From assembly GCA_965247065.1 (NCBI GenBank), contig CBDFGN010000005.1, positions 558,001 to 622,000 of the forward strand: 64,000 bases of DNA, read 5' to 3'. The notes under the pieces are model-generated. The model was not told the origin of the DNA. It searched no databases and saw only the letters and a list, made by a program, of their open reading frames with translations. The DNA is from CBDFGN01 sp965247065 (GTDB lineage: Bacteria > Bacteroidota > Bacteroidia > Cytophagales > Cyclobacteriaceae). A program made the position numbers and the translations under genes. How positions within the stretch are numbered: position 1 is the stretch's first letter; every line of letters begins with the position of its first letter. Shown here in pieces: positions 36,551 through 45,802 of the stretch.

Positions 36551-37471
36551 CTACCTCCTGTTATCCTCTTCCAATAGTATGCTTAAATAACTTTCATACC
36601 TGGAAGGAGCAACTTTGCCGTCTCTGATCGCTTTAGGGACACCGCATCCGGGTTCATGAGTGTGAGTGCAATTATGATATTTGCAATAGCCGAATAGGTC
36701 CCGTAATTCCGGAAAATAATGACTTAGCTCTTCATCTCCTACTTCCAGTAATCCAAGTTCTTTTATTCCGGGGGTATCTATTACAAAGGCGTCGTCGCTC
36801 AGATCGAACATTTGGGCAAATGTAGTTGTGTGCTTACCCTTTTGAACCGAGGAAATCTGGGCAACTTTCTGTTCTATATGGTCCCCCAGGTGGTTAAGGA
36901 TAGATGATTTGCCGACCCCTGAAATCCCCGAGAAAAGAGTGGTCTTGCCGGTCAGAGCACGATTAATCTTTCCGAGCCCCTTCCCGGTAAGCGCCGAGGA
37001 TTCAAAGCATCGATATCCAAGAGGGCCATAGATGGCGGCCAAATTCTTTTGGGTTTGAATTTCCTCCCGATCTAGAAGGTCGGTTTTGTTGAAGATAATG
37101 CCGGCTGGGATTCGGAATGTTTCTGCCGTTACCAGGAAGCGGTCAATGAAGCCCAATGAAGTTCGCGGTAGTTTTAACGTGACAATCAGGAAGGCCTGAT
37201 CCACATTGGTTGCTATTAGATGCCCAACCTGGGTGCGATGGGGGGATCGCCGAATTATGTAATTATCCCGCGGGAGGATTTTGGTTATCAATCCCTCTCC
37301 GGCCCGCCTAAGATCTTTGTCGAACAGCACCCTGTCCCCGACGGCTACCGGATTGGTGATATTCATCTGGTCCAGTTTGAAGACCCCTCTAAGACGGCAA
37401 GAGTAGCGAGCACCGTCTTCAGCTTTAACTTGATACCATGATCCGGTTGACTTGCTTATCACTCCTTGCAT
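36551..37471 (-). CDS. rsgA: Small-subunit-dependent ribosome GTPase RsgA
   Basis: A 306-residue circularly permuted GTPase for 30S ribosome maturation. An OB domain (about 1-70) precedes the G motifs in permuted order: G4 NKTDLL, then G1 GISGVGKSS and G3 DTPGIKELG. The C-terminal zinc knuckle is seen in CKYHNCTHTHEPGCGV. The ATG lies 13 bases inside the end of a small upstream gene, so the two are translationally coupled. Confidence 0.95.
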   Translation of the reverse strand: MQGVISKSTGSWYQVKAEDGARYSCRLRGVFKLDQMNITNPVAVGDRVLFDKDLRRAGEGLITKILPRDNYIIRRSPHRTQVGHLIATNVDQAFLIVTLKLPRTSLGFIDRFLVTAETFRIPAGIIFNKTDLLDREEIQTQKNLAAIYGPLGYRCFESSALTGKGLGKINRALTGKTTLFSGISGVGKSSILNHLGDHIEQKVAQISSVQKGKHTTTFAQMFDLSDDAFVIDTPGIKELGLLEVGDEELSHYFPELRDLFGYCKYHNCTHTHEPGCGVPKAIRDGKVAPSRYESYLSILLEEDNRR

Positions 37472-37641
37472 AGATCAATAATCTCGTGGTCATCCAAAAT
37501 CAAGAGCAAGGTCTGCTCAAGGTTTGCAAACCAGAGCCACCCCGTCGATTGCAGATTGACCGGGTTGAGCACTTTTGGGGTAATGAATTCCACTAATGCA
37601 ACCTGGTGCCTATATTCGGGGCTAACTTTAGGCAAATCCAT
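37459..37641 (-). CDS. Small hypothetical protein upstream of rsgA
   Basis: A 60-residue product starting at the ATG at 37641 (MDLPKVSPEYRHQVALVEF) and ending DDHEIIDLCKE; it overlaps rsgA by 13 bases. It has no signal or membrane segment and I do not recognise a family. A longer reading from 37878 would cross the terminator-like hairpin at 37671-37706 and is not favoured. The coupling to rsgA supports it being real. Confidence 0.55.
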   Translation of the reverse strand: MDLPKVSPEYRHQVALVEFITPKVLNPVNLQSTGWLWFANLEQTLLLILDDHEIIDLCKE

Positions 37642-37670
37642 AGTCGAAAAGATAATTTGTCTATGCAATA

Positions 37671-37706
37671 ATAAAAAAAAAAGGGAAGCCTTAGCCAGAC
37701 TTCCCT
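37671..37706 (-). terminator. Intrinsic terminator-like hairpin in the leader of the rsgA unit
   Basis: On the minus strand, AGGGAAG (37706-37700) pairs with CTTCCCT (37688-37682) over 7 bp, followed by a run of about 10 U. No minus-strand gene lies upstream for it to terminate, and the next start codon is 30 bases downstream. It is either a leader attenuator or the end of a short RNA. Confidence 0.6.
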
Positions 37707-37801
37707 CTTTGTAAACAGGTGTATGAAAAATCGTTAGATTTTGATTGTTTATACCGTTTTGGCCCGGCAAGTAACCCCCTATTTTGGCCTCGAATAAATA
37801 G

Positions 37802-38296
37802 ATGAAGGAGCCGATTAAAGTACTTTTTGTGTGCCTGGGCAACATATGTAGATCGCCCCTGGCTGAAGGCATCTTCAATAATAAGATCCGAGAACTTTCG
37901 TTACAGCGCTTTCTGCATAGCGATTCCTGCGGAACCTCGGATTGGCACCTGGGTGAGCGTCCAGATAACCGGTCGATGCAAATTGCAGGCGCTAACGGTA
38001 TTCAACTGGTGCACCAAGGACGGCAGATAAATGTTCGAGATTTTGACGAGTTCGATTACATTCTGGCAATGGACGAGGACAATTTACACTCTTTGAAACA
38101 AATTCATGACCCGGATTCGGATCCTCGGGCTAGACTGATGTTGATGAGAGAATTTGACCCGGAGCCTGGACCAATGAACGTCCCAGATCCTTACTTTGGC
38201 GGAGAGGACGGATTCCTACAGGTATACGAGATCCTGGACCGCTCTTGTGATGCCCTATTGAAATTCATCCAGCATAATCACCAAATTGATGTCTGA
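37802..38296 (+). CDS. Low-molecular-weight protein-tyrosine phosphatase
   Basis: A 164-residue LMW-PTP. The P loop VCLGNICRSPLAEG (CX5R with Cys and Arg) is near the start, SCGTSDWHLGERPD follows, and the general-acid Asp lies in VPDPYFGG near the C terminus. In bacteria such enzymes act on phosphotyrosine, often of polysaccharide-export tyrosine kinases, but no kinase is adjacent. It overlaps the fructosamine-kinase-like gene by 11 bases, so the two form an operon. Confidence 0.93.
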   Translation: MKEPIKVLFVCLGNICRSPLAEGIFNNKIRELSLQRFLHSDSCGTSDWHLGERPDNRSMQIAGANGIQLVHQGRQINVRDFDEFDYILAMDEDNLHSLKQIHDPDSDPRARLMLMREFDPEPGPMNVPDPYFGGEDGFLQVYEILDRSCDALLKFIQHNHQIDV

Positions 38297-39167
38297 CTCA
38301 GGCCAGCGCAATTTCTTCCATGAAATTTTCCGTCAATCATTGGGTCATATTCCAAATATCAGAAGCTCGCAACATCTGTCCGGTGGTTGCATTAACAGGG
38401 CAGTGCACCTGAAGACTGATGAAGGAGACTATTTGTTAAAATGGAATGACAAGGCATTCGCAGACATGTTCATGAAAGAGTCGCTTGGGCTGCAATTAGT
38501 CAAGAAGAATTTCCGATACAATGTTCCTGAAGTTTTCGGGCATGGCATAGCTCAATCTCGGAGCTTTTTATTGTTGGAGTTTTTAGAACGGGGTAGGATT
38601 CGACCAGATTACTGGATCAATCTGGCCTGTGAATTGGCCAAACTGCACAAGGTAACCGATTCCCGATTTGGCCTTAGTCACCATAATTACATCGGGCGGC
38701 TAGAGCAACTTAATGAATGGAGGGACAGCTGGCTCGACTTCTTTATCGAGCTGCGATTGGAAAAGCAGTTGGAACTGGCGCTAGATAAGGGTTATATAAA
38801 TTCCGCTTTTCTTAAAAAGTTCAGGGCTGTCTATTCCAAGTTTCCGGGCATTTTCCCAGATGAACCGCCGGCACTTATTCATGGCGATCTGTGGAGCGGA
38901 AATGTGATCGTGGGCCCGGATGGTAATTCCGGATTGATTGATCCGGCAGTGTATTACGGATCACGGGAGATAGAAATTTCGTTTACCCGGTTGTTCGGAG
39001 GATTCGAATCGAACTTTTATGTGGCCTACAACCAGGAATATCCTTTGGAGCCTGGTTTTGAGGAACGAGTGCCGGTCTACAATCTGTACCCGTTATTAGT
39101 CCACCTGAATTTATTTGGCATGTCATATTATTCGAGTATCGACCACACCATCAGCCGCCTTCAATAG
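38286..39167 (+). CDS. Fructosamine/ketosamine-3-kinase family protein
   Basis: A 293-residue aminoglycoside-kinase-like fold. Family marks are QHLSGGCINRAVHL, a lysine in YLLKWNDKAF, the catalytic loop LIHGDLWSGNVIV and the metal-binding LIDPAVYYGSREIEIS. It phosphorylates sugar amines and allows glycated proteins to be deglycated. Pairing with an LMW-PTP through overlapping genes is a known bacterial combination and suggests a shared damage-repair role; that is inference. The 3' end overlaps the converging aspartate kinase by 17 bases. Confidence 0.92.
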   Translation: MMSDSGQRNFFHEIFRQSLGHIPNIRSSQHLSGGCINRAVHLKTDEGDYLLKWNDKAFADMFMKESLGLQLVKKNFRYNVPEVFGHGIAQSRSFLLLEFLERGRIRPDYWINLACELAKLHKVTDSRFGLSHHNYIGRLEQLNEWRDSWLDFFIELRLEKQLELALDKGYINSAFLKKFRAVYSKFPGIFPDEPPALIHGDLWSGNVIVGPDGNSGLIDPAVYYGSREIEISFTRLFGGFESNFYVAYNQEYPLEPGFEERVPVYNLYPLLVHLNLFGMSYYSSIDHTISRLQ

Positions 39168-40440
39168 GTAGTTGAATATCCTCCTCTGGCACTACAATTT
39201 GAAAGTTTACCCGGCTCCGTTGCTCCAGCAATATTCTGTTTTTTGAATAGATCTTATCAACCGTCACCTGGTCATAGTTCTTCACCGTTATCAAGCATAG
39301 ATTTCGGTTGTATAATATTTCGAAATCTTTTCTTAGAGATTCAATTAGAGCCTCTATCCTGGGTGGCGTATCATCGACGCAGATGGATAGTGTAATGGCC
39401 GAATTTTGCATGAGGTTGATTTTGATACCAAGTCGGTCAAGACGGTGGAATACGCCGCTTAAGCTAGTCTCATTAATGAAGGTAAAATCACGTACCTTGA
39501 ACGAGATCAGGCACTGGCTTAGTTTGAAGATGACACTGGGCAACAATTTGGAATGGATCCTTTTGTCAATGATAGTTCCGGTTTTGCGAACGTCATTGAA
39601 ACTTCTCACATGAAGCGGAATGCCCGCTAGGGCCAGGGGTTTTATCGTCTTGGGATGGATCACTTTGGCTCCGTAATAACTCATCTCAGCAGCTTCTTGA
39701 TAGGAAAGCCTGGAGTGTTTTACCGTCGGTGAATAGAACCTCGGATCCGCATTTCTAATTCCATCAACATCCTTCCAAACTGAAACCTTGGACGCACCCA
39801 GGCAGGCCCCGAAAATAGCCGCTGTGAAATCCGAGCCCTCACGCCCTAACGTTGTGGTTTTTCCGTTCTTATCTTTTCCAATAAAGCCCTGGGTTATCAG
39901 CGGTTTTCGATCTAGCATTCTGGGCAAAGACGATCGGATCTTTTTGCGTGTGTATTCCCAATCGATTGTGGCTTCGGGAAATCTGGAATCGGTTCGAACC
40001 CAATCCCGGGCATCAATCCATTGATTTTGAAATCCGCAATGGTTAAGGTAATTCGATATTATCGTTGACGCCATCAATTCTCCATGACAGACTATCCGGG
40101 CGTATGATTGACCTAAACGTTTGCGTTTGTGCACCCTTTTCAATCCGTCCTCCAGGCTGGCCATCATTTTCTGGACTAAGAATAATACCGTCCGATTATT
40201 CGGCCCGAACAATTCTTTGATAATGCTTGTGTGATGGATCGACAACTCCTCAAGATCAGCTGCATCTGGTTGAGATTGGAGGGCCTTGTCCAATAGCTTT
40301 TCCAGCAGATTGGTGGTTTTGCCTATGGCCGACACCACGATCAGCAACCTATCGGGCCCGGATTTTTCAAGAATCTCGGCTATGCGACGAATCGATGGAG
40401 CATCTTTTATCGAGGCTCCGCCGAATTTGTAGATTTCCAT
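39151..40440 (-). CDS. Aspartate kinase
   Basis: A 429-residue monofunctional aspartokinase (first step of Lys, Thr, Met synthesis). The N-terminal substrate motif is EIYKFGGASIKDA, the ATP-binding segment TTTLGREGSDFTAAIFG, and SVWKDVDGIRNADPR follows. The C-terminal third is a regulatory ACT region (INLMQNSAITLSICVDD), implying feedback control. No homoserine dehydrogenase is fused. It diverges from fbp with 89 bases between the starts. Confidence 0.93.
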   Translation of the reverse strand: MEIYKFGGASIKDAPSIRRIAEILEKSGPDRLLIVVSAIGKTTNLLEKLLDKALQSQPDAADLEELSIHHTSIIKELFGPNNRTVLFLVQKMMASLEDGLKRVHKRKRLGQSYARIVCHGELMASTIISNYLNHCGFQNQWIDARDWVRTDSRFPEATIDWEYTRKKIRSSLPRMLDRKPLITQGFIGKDKNGKTTTLGREGSDFTAAIFGACLGASKVSVWKDVDGIRNADPRFYSPTVKHSRLSYQEAAEMSYYGAKVIHPKTIKPLALAGIPLHVRSFNDVRKTGTIIDKRIHSKLLPSVIFKLSQCLISFKVRDFTFINETSLSGVFHRLDRLGIKINLMQNSAITLSICVDDTPPRIEALIESLRKDFEILYNRNLCLITVKNYDQVTVDKIYSKNRILLEQRSRVNFQIVVPEEDIQLPIEGG

Positions 40441-40529
40441 TTCAGGAATAGAATGTGTATCGTAAATTAGACAATGCCCTGTAAAATCTTTGCCCCCAAC
40501 AAGTGGCCGAAATTACAACTTTTTGAAGT

Positions 40530-41519
40530 ATGACGAATTCGGCTCTGGCCCTTCCCTTGGGCACTACTCTTGACCGGTTCATAAAACAAAAGCAGGCCGA
40601 CTTCCCCTATGCCACTGGTGAGTTGTCTCAACTTCTTCGAGACCTGGCTTTGGCGGCCAAGCTGGTCAACAGGGAGATCAGCCGTTCGGGGTTGGTAAGC
40701 ATAGAAGGAGCTTATGGAGCGACCAACGTACAAGGAGAGGAGCAGCAAAAATTGGATGTCATTGCGGACATTAGGTTTACCAGAGCATTGAAGCGTGGAG
40801 GCGAGGTGTGCGCTGTCATATCAGAAGAGGAGGAAGAGGTTATCGATATTGATAACCCGAATGGCAAGTACGTAGTGGCCATCGATCCGTTGGATGGCTC
40901 ATCCAACATTGACGTCAATGTTTCTATCGGGACCATTTTTTCCATTTATCGTCGCGTTTCTCCCTTAGGGGCGCCCCCGCAACCCGAAGATTATCTTCAA
41001 CCAGGCAATAAGCAAGTGGCCGCTGGATACATCCTCTATGGGTCGTCCTGCATGCTCGTTTACACCACCGGGAAGGGGGTTTCTGGCTTCACGTACGAAC
41101 CCTCCCTGGGTGAGTTCTTTGTGTCTCATCAGGGCATCAGAGCTCCTAAGAGCGGTAAAATATTCTCAATAAATGAAGGATCCTACCTATCTTTTCCACA
41201 AGGGGTTCGAAAATTCGTTGATTACTGCAAAAAAGAGGGACTAACCGGAAGATATATAGGCTCGTTGGTGGCGGATTTTCACCGGAATATGCTTAAAGGT
41301 GGTATTTACATTTACCCATCGACCCAAAAATCTCCAGAGGGGAAGTTGAGACTTCTGTATGAATGTAATGCATTGGCGTTCGTAATGGAACAAGCCGGGG
41401 GTAAAGCCAGTGATGGCCGGGTCCGCATTCTGGACATTGAACCGTCGGGTCTCCATCAAAGAGTACCTTTTATGGTAGGTTCTGAAGAGCTGGTGAATAA
41501 AGTGGAGAGTTTTCTTTGA
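40530..41519 (+). CDS. fbp: Fructose-1,6-bisphosphatase, class I
   Basis: A 329-residue enzyme of gluconeogenesis. The metal-binding signature YVVAIDPLDGSSNIDVN and the Glu run VISEEEEEV are present, and KLRLLYECNALAFVMEQAGG is the C-terminal active-site motif. Length fits class I. The start is ATG at 40530, matching the family N terminus (TTLDRFIKQKQADFPYATGE). It diverges from an aspartate kinase and ends directly against the converging DUF5606 gene. Confidence 0.95.
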   Translation: MTNSALALPLGTTLDRFIKQKQADFPYATGELSQLLRDLALAAKLVNREISRSGLVSIEGAYGATNVQGEEQQKLDVIADIRFTRALKRGGEVCAVISEEEEEVIDIDNPNGKYVVAIDPLDGSSNIDVNVSIGTIFSIYRRVSPLGAPPQPEDYLQPGNKQVAAGYILYGSSCMLVYTTGKGVSGFTYEPSLGEFFVSHQGIRAPKSGKIFSINEGSYLSFPQGVRKFVDYCKKEGLTGRYIGSLVADFHRNMLKGGIYIYPSTQKSPEGKLRLLYECNALAFVMEQAGGKASDGRVRILDIEPSGLHQRVPFMVGSEELVNKVESFL

Positions 41520-42032
41520 TTAACCGTTATCTTTTTTAGCGCTGGCAGCTTTGGACGGTCCTTTCTTGGCGGCTTTGGACGGTCCCTCTTTTACTGCTTT
41601 GGAGTCCTTACTCTTGGGCTGTTGTTTTGTCTTTGGATTTTGAAAAATTTCCTGGCCATGCTCAATAAGCACCATGTACCATGTTATAAGCTTCTTAATG
41701 TCTGAGGTATAAACCCTCTCCTCGTCGTATTTGGGGACCACTTTTTGAAGAAAATCCCGCATTTCCTGAGGAGTGGAAGAAGGGGTGACGCCCGTTTCAT
41801 TCTTGTATTCGGAATAGATTTTATCCAACACGTCCTTCAGAGGAACCGAGCCCTCGCTTTCGTCAGTGTAAATAGAAATCTCGTCCAGCACCGACACTTT
41901 CTGTCGCGGATTGGTCACCATCTTTTGCTTGCTGTTGTCCAAAGCCTCCAAGACAAATCCCACCCTGGTCGGCTTCACTATTTTGAATAATCCACTTTTG
42001 CCGGATATTGTTACGATATCCTTAAGTTCCAT
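41520..42032 (-). CDS. DUF5606-type conserved protein with Lys-rich tail
   Basis: A 170-residue protein. The N-terminal 120 residues (starting MELKDIVTISGKSGLFKIVK) are conserved in Bacteroidota. The tail contains a repeated KEGPSKAA/KKGPSKAA motif, unstructured and basic, which could bind nucleic acid. No function is established. Its stop abuts that of fbp on the other strand, and engB lies upstream by 56 bases. Confidence 0.85.
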   Translation of the reverse strand: MELKDIVTISGKSGLFKIVKPTRVGFVLEALDNSKQKMVTNPRQKVSVLDEISIYTDESEGSVPLKDVLDKIYSEYKNETGVTPSSTPQEMRDFLQKVVPKYDEERVYTSDIKKLITWYMVLIEHGQEIFQNPKTKQQPKSKDSKAVKEGPSKAAKKGPSKAASAKKDNG

Positions 42033-42088
42033 TCAGATCTAAGTTTACCACTGCAAATTATTCGTTTTGACCAATGAATAGCAAGTTT

Positions 42089-42694
42089 CTAATTGACATT
42101 AACGGCCCTAGATAATCCTCGGATATAATCCAGGATTTGCTCGCGACCCCGATCCTGTGAAGCAGAGGAGACAAAATATGAGGGCATTTCCTCCCAATCC
42201 AGTGCGAAGTCGTCCTTGAATCGCTTGACATTTCCAGCTATGGAGTTTTTTGATATTTTATCGGACTTAGTAAATATTATTGCAAACGGAATTCGATGGG
42301 AACCCATCCATTGCAGAAAAACGCGGTCGGTTTTCTGAAACTTATGCCGGATATCAATCAGTACGAACGAACACACCAGGTTCTCTCTGCGCAGTAAATA
42401 GTGCTTGACCATGGCGTCCCATGTCTGTTTTGAGCTCTTGGAGGCCCTGGCCCACCCGTAACCCGGTAAATCAACCAAAAACCAGTTTGAATCGATCAAA
42501 AAGTGGTTTATCAGCTGAGTCTTCCCAGGTGTGCCGGAAATGCGGGCCAGCGATTTTCGACTGGTGAGCATATTTATCAAGGAGGACTTACCGACGTTAG
42601 ACCTACCGACGAAAGCAAACTCGGGTTGGGTAGCCGGCGGGCACTTTTGATAATCACTTTGACTACCTATGAATTCCGCGGTCCTCACTTCCAT
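42089..42694 (-). CDS. engB: Ribosome-biogenesis GTPase YihA/EngB
   Basis: A 201-residue TRAFAC GTPase involved in 50S assembly. G1 is GRSNVGKSSLIN, G2 is ISGTPGKTQLINHF, G3 is DLPGYGWA and G4 is TKSDK. Size and order are typical. A possible -7 element (TATTTTTG on the minus strand, complement of 42774-42781) lies about 80 bases before the start. It is followed by the DUF5606 gene. Confidence 0.95.
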   Translation of the reverse strand: MEVRTAEFIGSQSDYQKCPPATQPEFAFVGRSNVGKSSLINMLTSRKSLARISGTPGKTQLINHFLIDSNWFLVDLPGYGWARASKSSKQTWDAMVKHYLLRRENLVCSFVLIDIRHKFQKTDRVFLQWMGSHRIPFAIIFTKSDKISKNSIAGNVKRFKDDFALDWEEMPSYFVSSASQDRGREQILDYIRGLSRAVNVN

Positions 42695-42933
42695 AGATCA
42701 GTTTTTAACTTGAGTTGAGGATAATATCTAAATCTTGGTTTTTTCATATTTTAGTCAAATCCCGACGAAATACCAAAAATACAATTACTTGGCCGGACCC
42801 ACTTGGCTTATTTACTCACCAAAGGTGTAAAAAACAACACTTTCAACGTGATGGTTCCTGAGTTATTTTATAGCAATTATTTGAAAAATCTAATTTCTCT
42901 TACTAATATTAATATCTAATTAACTAGATGTAG

Positions 42934-44940
42934 GTGCAAAAATCCCCTAAAATCCTATTCCTTATACTCCTTGGATTGATTTATCCATTGGATTTTTGGG
43001 CTCAGGACAATGCAGAAATTGCCCGTCAGCTGGTAGAAATTGCCGATGAGGCCTACGAAGTGCAGCGGGCAGTGGATCTGGCCAAGGAGCAATATGTGAT
43101 GGCGGTTCAAACGGACCCGACTAACATTCGTGCGAATTGGATGGCAGGTCAGACATATTTGGAATCAGTGAATAGGGATAGGGCAACGGAGTACTTCCTG
43201 AATGTGCTGGAAATGGACCCGGATTATAGATTCGATCTGTTATATAACATTGGCTGGGGTTTTCAGCTGGGACTGGAATTTGATAAAGCGCTTCAGTATT
43301 TGGAACAGTACAAACAGAAATTGCAAGCTCAGCCGGATTACCGGGGCAGAGACAAGGTGCCCCTGGAGCTGGTGGAGCGCAGAATCTTAGAATGCAACAC
43401 TGGAAAGGAATTAGTAGGCAACCCGCTTAATTTTTCCATACAAAACCTTGGATCATTTGTAAATTCAGAATGGCCTGATTATGCACCGGTTCTCAACGAG
43501 GACGAAACTCTCTTGATTTTTACCACTCGTCGAAAAGAAGGCAATCTTAACGAGGACGTATTTGAAGACAACTTTCCATACGAGGACATTTTTATATCCC
43601 GAAAGGTTAACGAACAATGGGGCCGTGCTGAGAATATGGGTCAGGTGATCAACACTCCATTTTTCGATTCGAATCTCGGATTATCGCCCGATGCCTCCAA
43701 GTTGTATATCTACAAGGATAATAATGGGGGAGATATCTATTATTCGGAGCTTCAATCCGGAGGCACTTATTCCTCCCCGGAGCCGTTGGGCGAGCAAATA
43801 AATTCTTCATTTACGGAGAAGTCGGTGAGTGTCTCGCCGAACGAGACTCTGCTATTCTTTTCAAGTGACCGACCAGGAGGATTTGGAGGACTTGACATCT
43901 ACCTTAGCCAGCTTCAGGATGATGGAACCTGGGGTCCCTCCCAAAACTTAGGGGAGGACATAAACACGGAGTATGATGAGGATGGACCGTTTGTGGATTG
44001 GGATGGTAAGACATTGTATTTCAGCTCCAAAGGTGGCAAAGGTATGGGTGGGTTTGATATTTTCAAGACCATCTACGACAAGTCGACTAACTCCTGGTCC
44101 GAAATCCAAAATGTGGGCTATCCCATTAATACGCCGGACAACGATATTTTCTTTGTTTCAACTAAGGACGGAAAGCGGGGATACTACGCATCAGTTAGAG
44201 AAGACGGATTGGGTTATGACGACATCTATATGATCACGGTTCCTGATCTATCGGAAAGAGCTCAGCTGGAAGTAGAGGTGGTTCAACAACCTGAGGAGCC
44301 CGCCGCTGAGATTATTCCAGTGATATTGACTGTTAAAGTCCAGGAAGCAGGATCTTCCCGACCGCTTGATGCGAGAGTCGGTGCCAGGACTCGGGGAGGA
44401 GGCACGATTGTCAACTCATCCAAGGGTGGAACTGGACAGTATACCTTCTCTATGAACTTTGTTGAAGCTACAGCCATCACTCTATCTGTGGAACTATCAG
44501 GTTATGCGTTTCAAAATCTAAACCTGGAGATTCCAGCCGCTTCCTCTAGCGCCCGGAATCTGAATAGAACCATTTCCCTCAAAAAGCTGGTGGTTGGGAC
44601 CCGATCGGTTCTTCGTAATATCTACTTCGATTTTGACAAAATCCGTTTCGGGGATGCGTCCTATACCGAGTTGAACAAGTTGGAAAACATGATGGCTCAG
44701 AACTCTTCGATAAACCTGGAGATATCGGGTCACACGGATAACGTGGGAACTGAGGAGTATAATATGCAATTATCTCAGCGCAGAGCTGGGGCAGTGGTAG
44801 ATTACTTGGTTGGAAAAGGCATTGATTCTCGAAGGGTGAGAGCAGTTGGTTACGGCAGGGGAAAACCCTTGGCCAGCAATGACGACGAGCAGGAAGGAAG
44901 GGAGATTAACCGCAGAGTGGAATTCAAGGTGACCCAATAA
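42934..44940 (+). CDS. OmpA-family protein with TPR and PD40 beta-propeller domains
   Basis: A 668-residue outer-membrane protein of the type linked to envelope and gliding/T9SS machinery in Bacteroidota. Order: signal peptide (LFLILLGLIYPLDFWA), TPR-like helices (about 25-150), a PD40/WD40-like propeller (about 165-440, with SPDASKLYIY, SPNETLLFFSSDRPGGFGGLDIY), a carboxypeptidase-regulatory-like beta domain and a C-terminal OmpA domain (ISGHTDNVGTEEYNMQLSQR, GYGRGKPLASND) that binds peptidoglycan. The start is GTG at 42934. The 239 bases upstream hold no other gene. Confidence 0.9.
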   Translation: MQKSPKILFLILLGLIYPLDFWAQDNAEIARQLVEIADEAYEVQRAVDLAKEQYVMAVQTDPTNIRANWMAGQTYLESVNRDRATEYFLNVLEMDPDYRFDLLYNIGWGFQLGLEFDKALQYLEQYKQKLQAQPDYRGRDKVPLELVERRILECNTGKELVGNPLNFSIQNLGSFVNSEWPDYAPVLNEDETLLIFTTRRKEGNLNEDVFEDNFPYEDIFISRKVNEQWGRAENMGQVINTPFFDSNLGLSPDASKLYIYKDNNGGDIYYSELQSGGTYSSPEPLGEQINSSFTEKSVSVSPNETLLFFSSDRPGGFGGLDIYLSQLQDDGTWGPSQNLGEDINTEYDEDGPFVDWDGKTLYFSSKGGKGMGGFDIFKTIYDKSTNSWSEIQNVGYPINTPDNDIFFVSTKDGKRGYYASVREDGLGYDDIYMITVPDLSERAQLEVEVVQQPEEPAAEIIPVILTVKVQEAGSSRPLDARVGARTRGGGTIVNSSKGGTGQYTFSMNFVEATAITLSVELSGYAFQNLNLEIPAASSSARNLNRTISLKKLVVGTRSVLRNIYFDFDKIRFGDASYTELNKLENMMAQNSSINLEISGHTDNVGTEEYNMQLSQRRAGAVVDYLVGKGIDSRRVRAVGYGRGKPLASNDDEQEGREINRRVEFKVTQ

Positions 44941-44999
44941 CCAACTGTGGCTCCAAAACAAATGGCGCCCTCTCGATTCCGCTTTAGTCAAAATTATCG

Positions 45000-45722
45000 A
45001 TGACGGTATTACCCTATAAGAGCCGGAGCACCTCAAAAAAGCAGCAGGTGGCCGATATGTTCGACAGCATCAGTCCCAGGTATGACCTTTTGAACCACCT
45101 TCTGAGCCTGGGGATCGATATTTCCTGGCGAAAAAAAGCCATCACGTTGTTGGAGAATGATAAACCTAAAGAGATTCTGGACATCGCAACTGGCACGGGA
45201 GATTTTGCTATCCAAGCCATGAAACTTAACCCGGACAGGGTGGTTGGGATTGACATTTCAGAGGGCATGTTGAAAGTGGGAAATGCCAAGCTACAGGCCT
45301 TGGAACTGGAACAGAGGATACGACTTCAAAAAGGTGACTCGGAGAAACTTGATTTCCCGGACAATGCGTTCGACGCGGTAATAGCTGCTTTTGGGGTCCG
45401 TAATTTCGAAAATCTTATCTTGGGATTGTCAAATATGTATCGGGTTTTGCGCCCCGGAAGCCAAGTGGTAATACTCGAATTCTCCAAGCCAAAGATCTTC
45501 CCCTTTAAACAGTTTTACAACTTTTATTTCCACTTCATCCTTCCATGGGTAGGACGATCTATTTCCAAGGACTCTGCTGCTTACTCATACCTTCCCGAAT
45601 CGGTTATGGCGTTTCCTGAGGGTGAAGAGTTTATTGGTATCCTGGCAGATATCGGGTTCAAGGAGGCCAAAGCTGTTCCTCTTACTTTTGGAATCAGCAC
45701 AATCTATACCGGCAGAAAATAA
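45000..45722 (+). CDS. ubiE: Demethylmenaquinone/ubiquinol C-methyltransferase
   Basis: A 240-residue SAM-dependent methylase that makes the last ring methylation of menaquinone. Motif I is ILDIATGTGDFAIQA, UbiE signature 1 is YDLLNHLLSLGIDISWRKKA and signature 2 is RVLRPGSQVVILEFSKP. In a Bacteroidota background it is menaquinone-specific (MenG). It is followed by porT with its own promoter, a gene order I recognise from related genomes. Confidence 0.94.
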   Translation: MTVLPYKSRSTSKKQQVADMFDSISPRYDLLNHLLSLGIDISWRKKAITLLENDKPKEILDIATGTGDFAIQAMKLNPDRVVGIDISEGMLKVGNAKLQALELEQRIRLQKGDSEKLDFPDNAFDAVIAAFGVRNFENLILGLSNMYRVLRPGSQVVILEFSKPKIFPFKQFYNFYFHFILPWVGRSISKDSAAYSYLPESVMAFPEGEEFIGILADIGFKEAKAVPLTFGISTIYTGRK

Positions 45723-45743
45723 ATCGAGGCCCTTCGCGTTTTG

Positions 45744-45774
45744 TTGTTAGTCTTTTATTTTCCAGCTACTTTTG
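45744..45774 (+). promoter_or_regulatory. porT promoter, Bacteroidota type
   Basis: TTG at 45744-45746 and TACTTTTG at 45767-45774 are spaced by 20 bases, close to the 19-base consensus. The start site would lie near 45781, about 22 bases before the porT ATG. Confidence 0.6.
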
Positions 45775-45802
45775 GCTGTAATGGAGCCAATTCAGAAGCC
45801 AC

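Noticed and set aside
37459..37878. Longer 139-codon version of the small protein upstream of rsgA
   Set aside because: It would start within the phosphatase gene on the other strand and translate through a terminator hairpin; ATG 37641 is more sensible.
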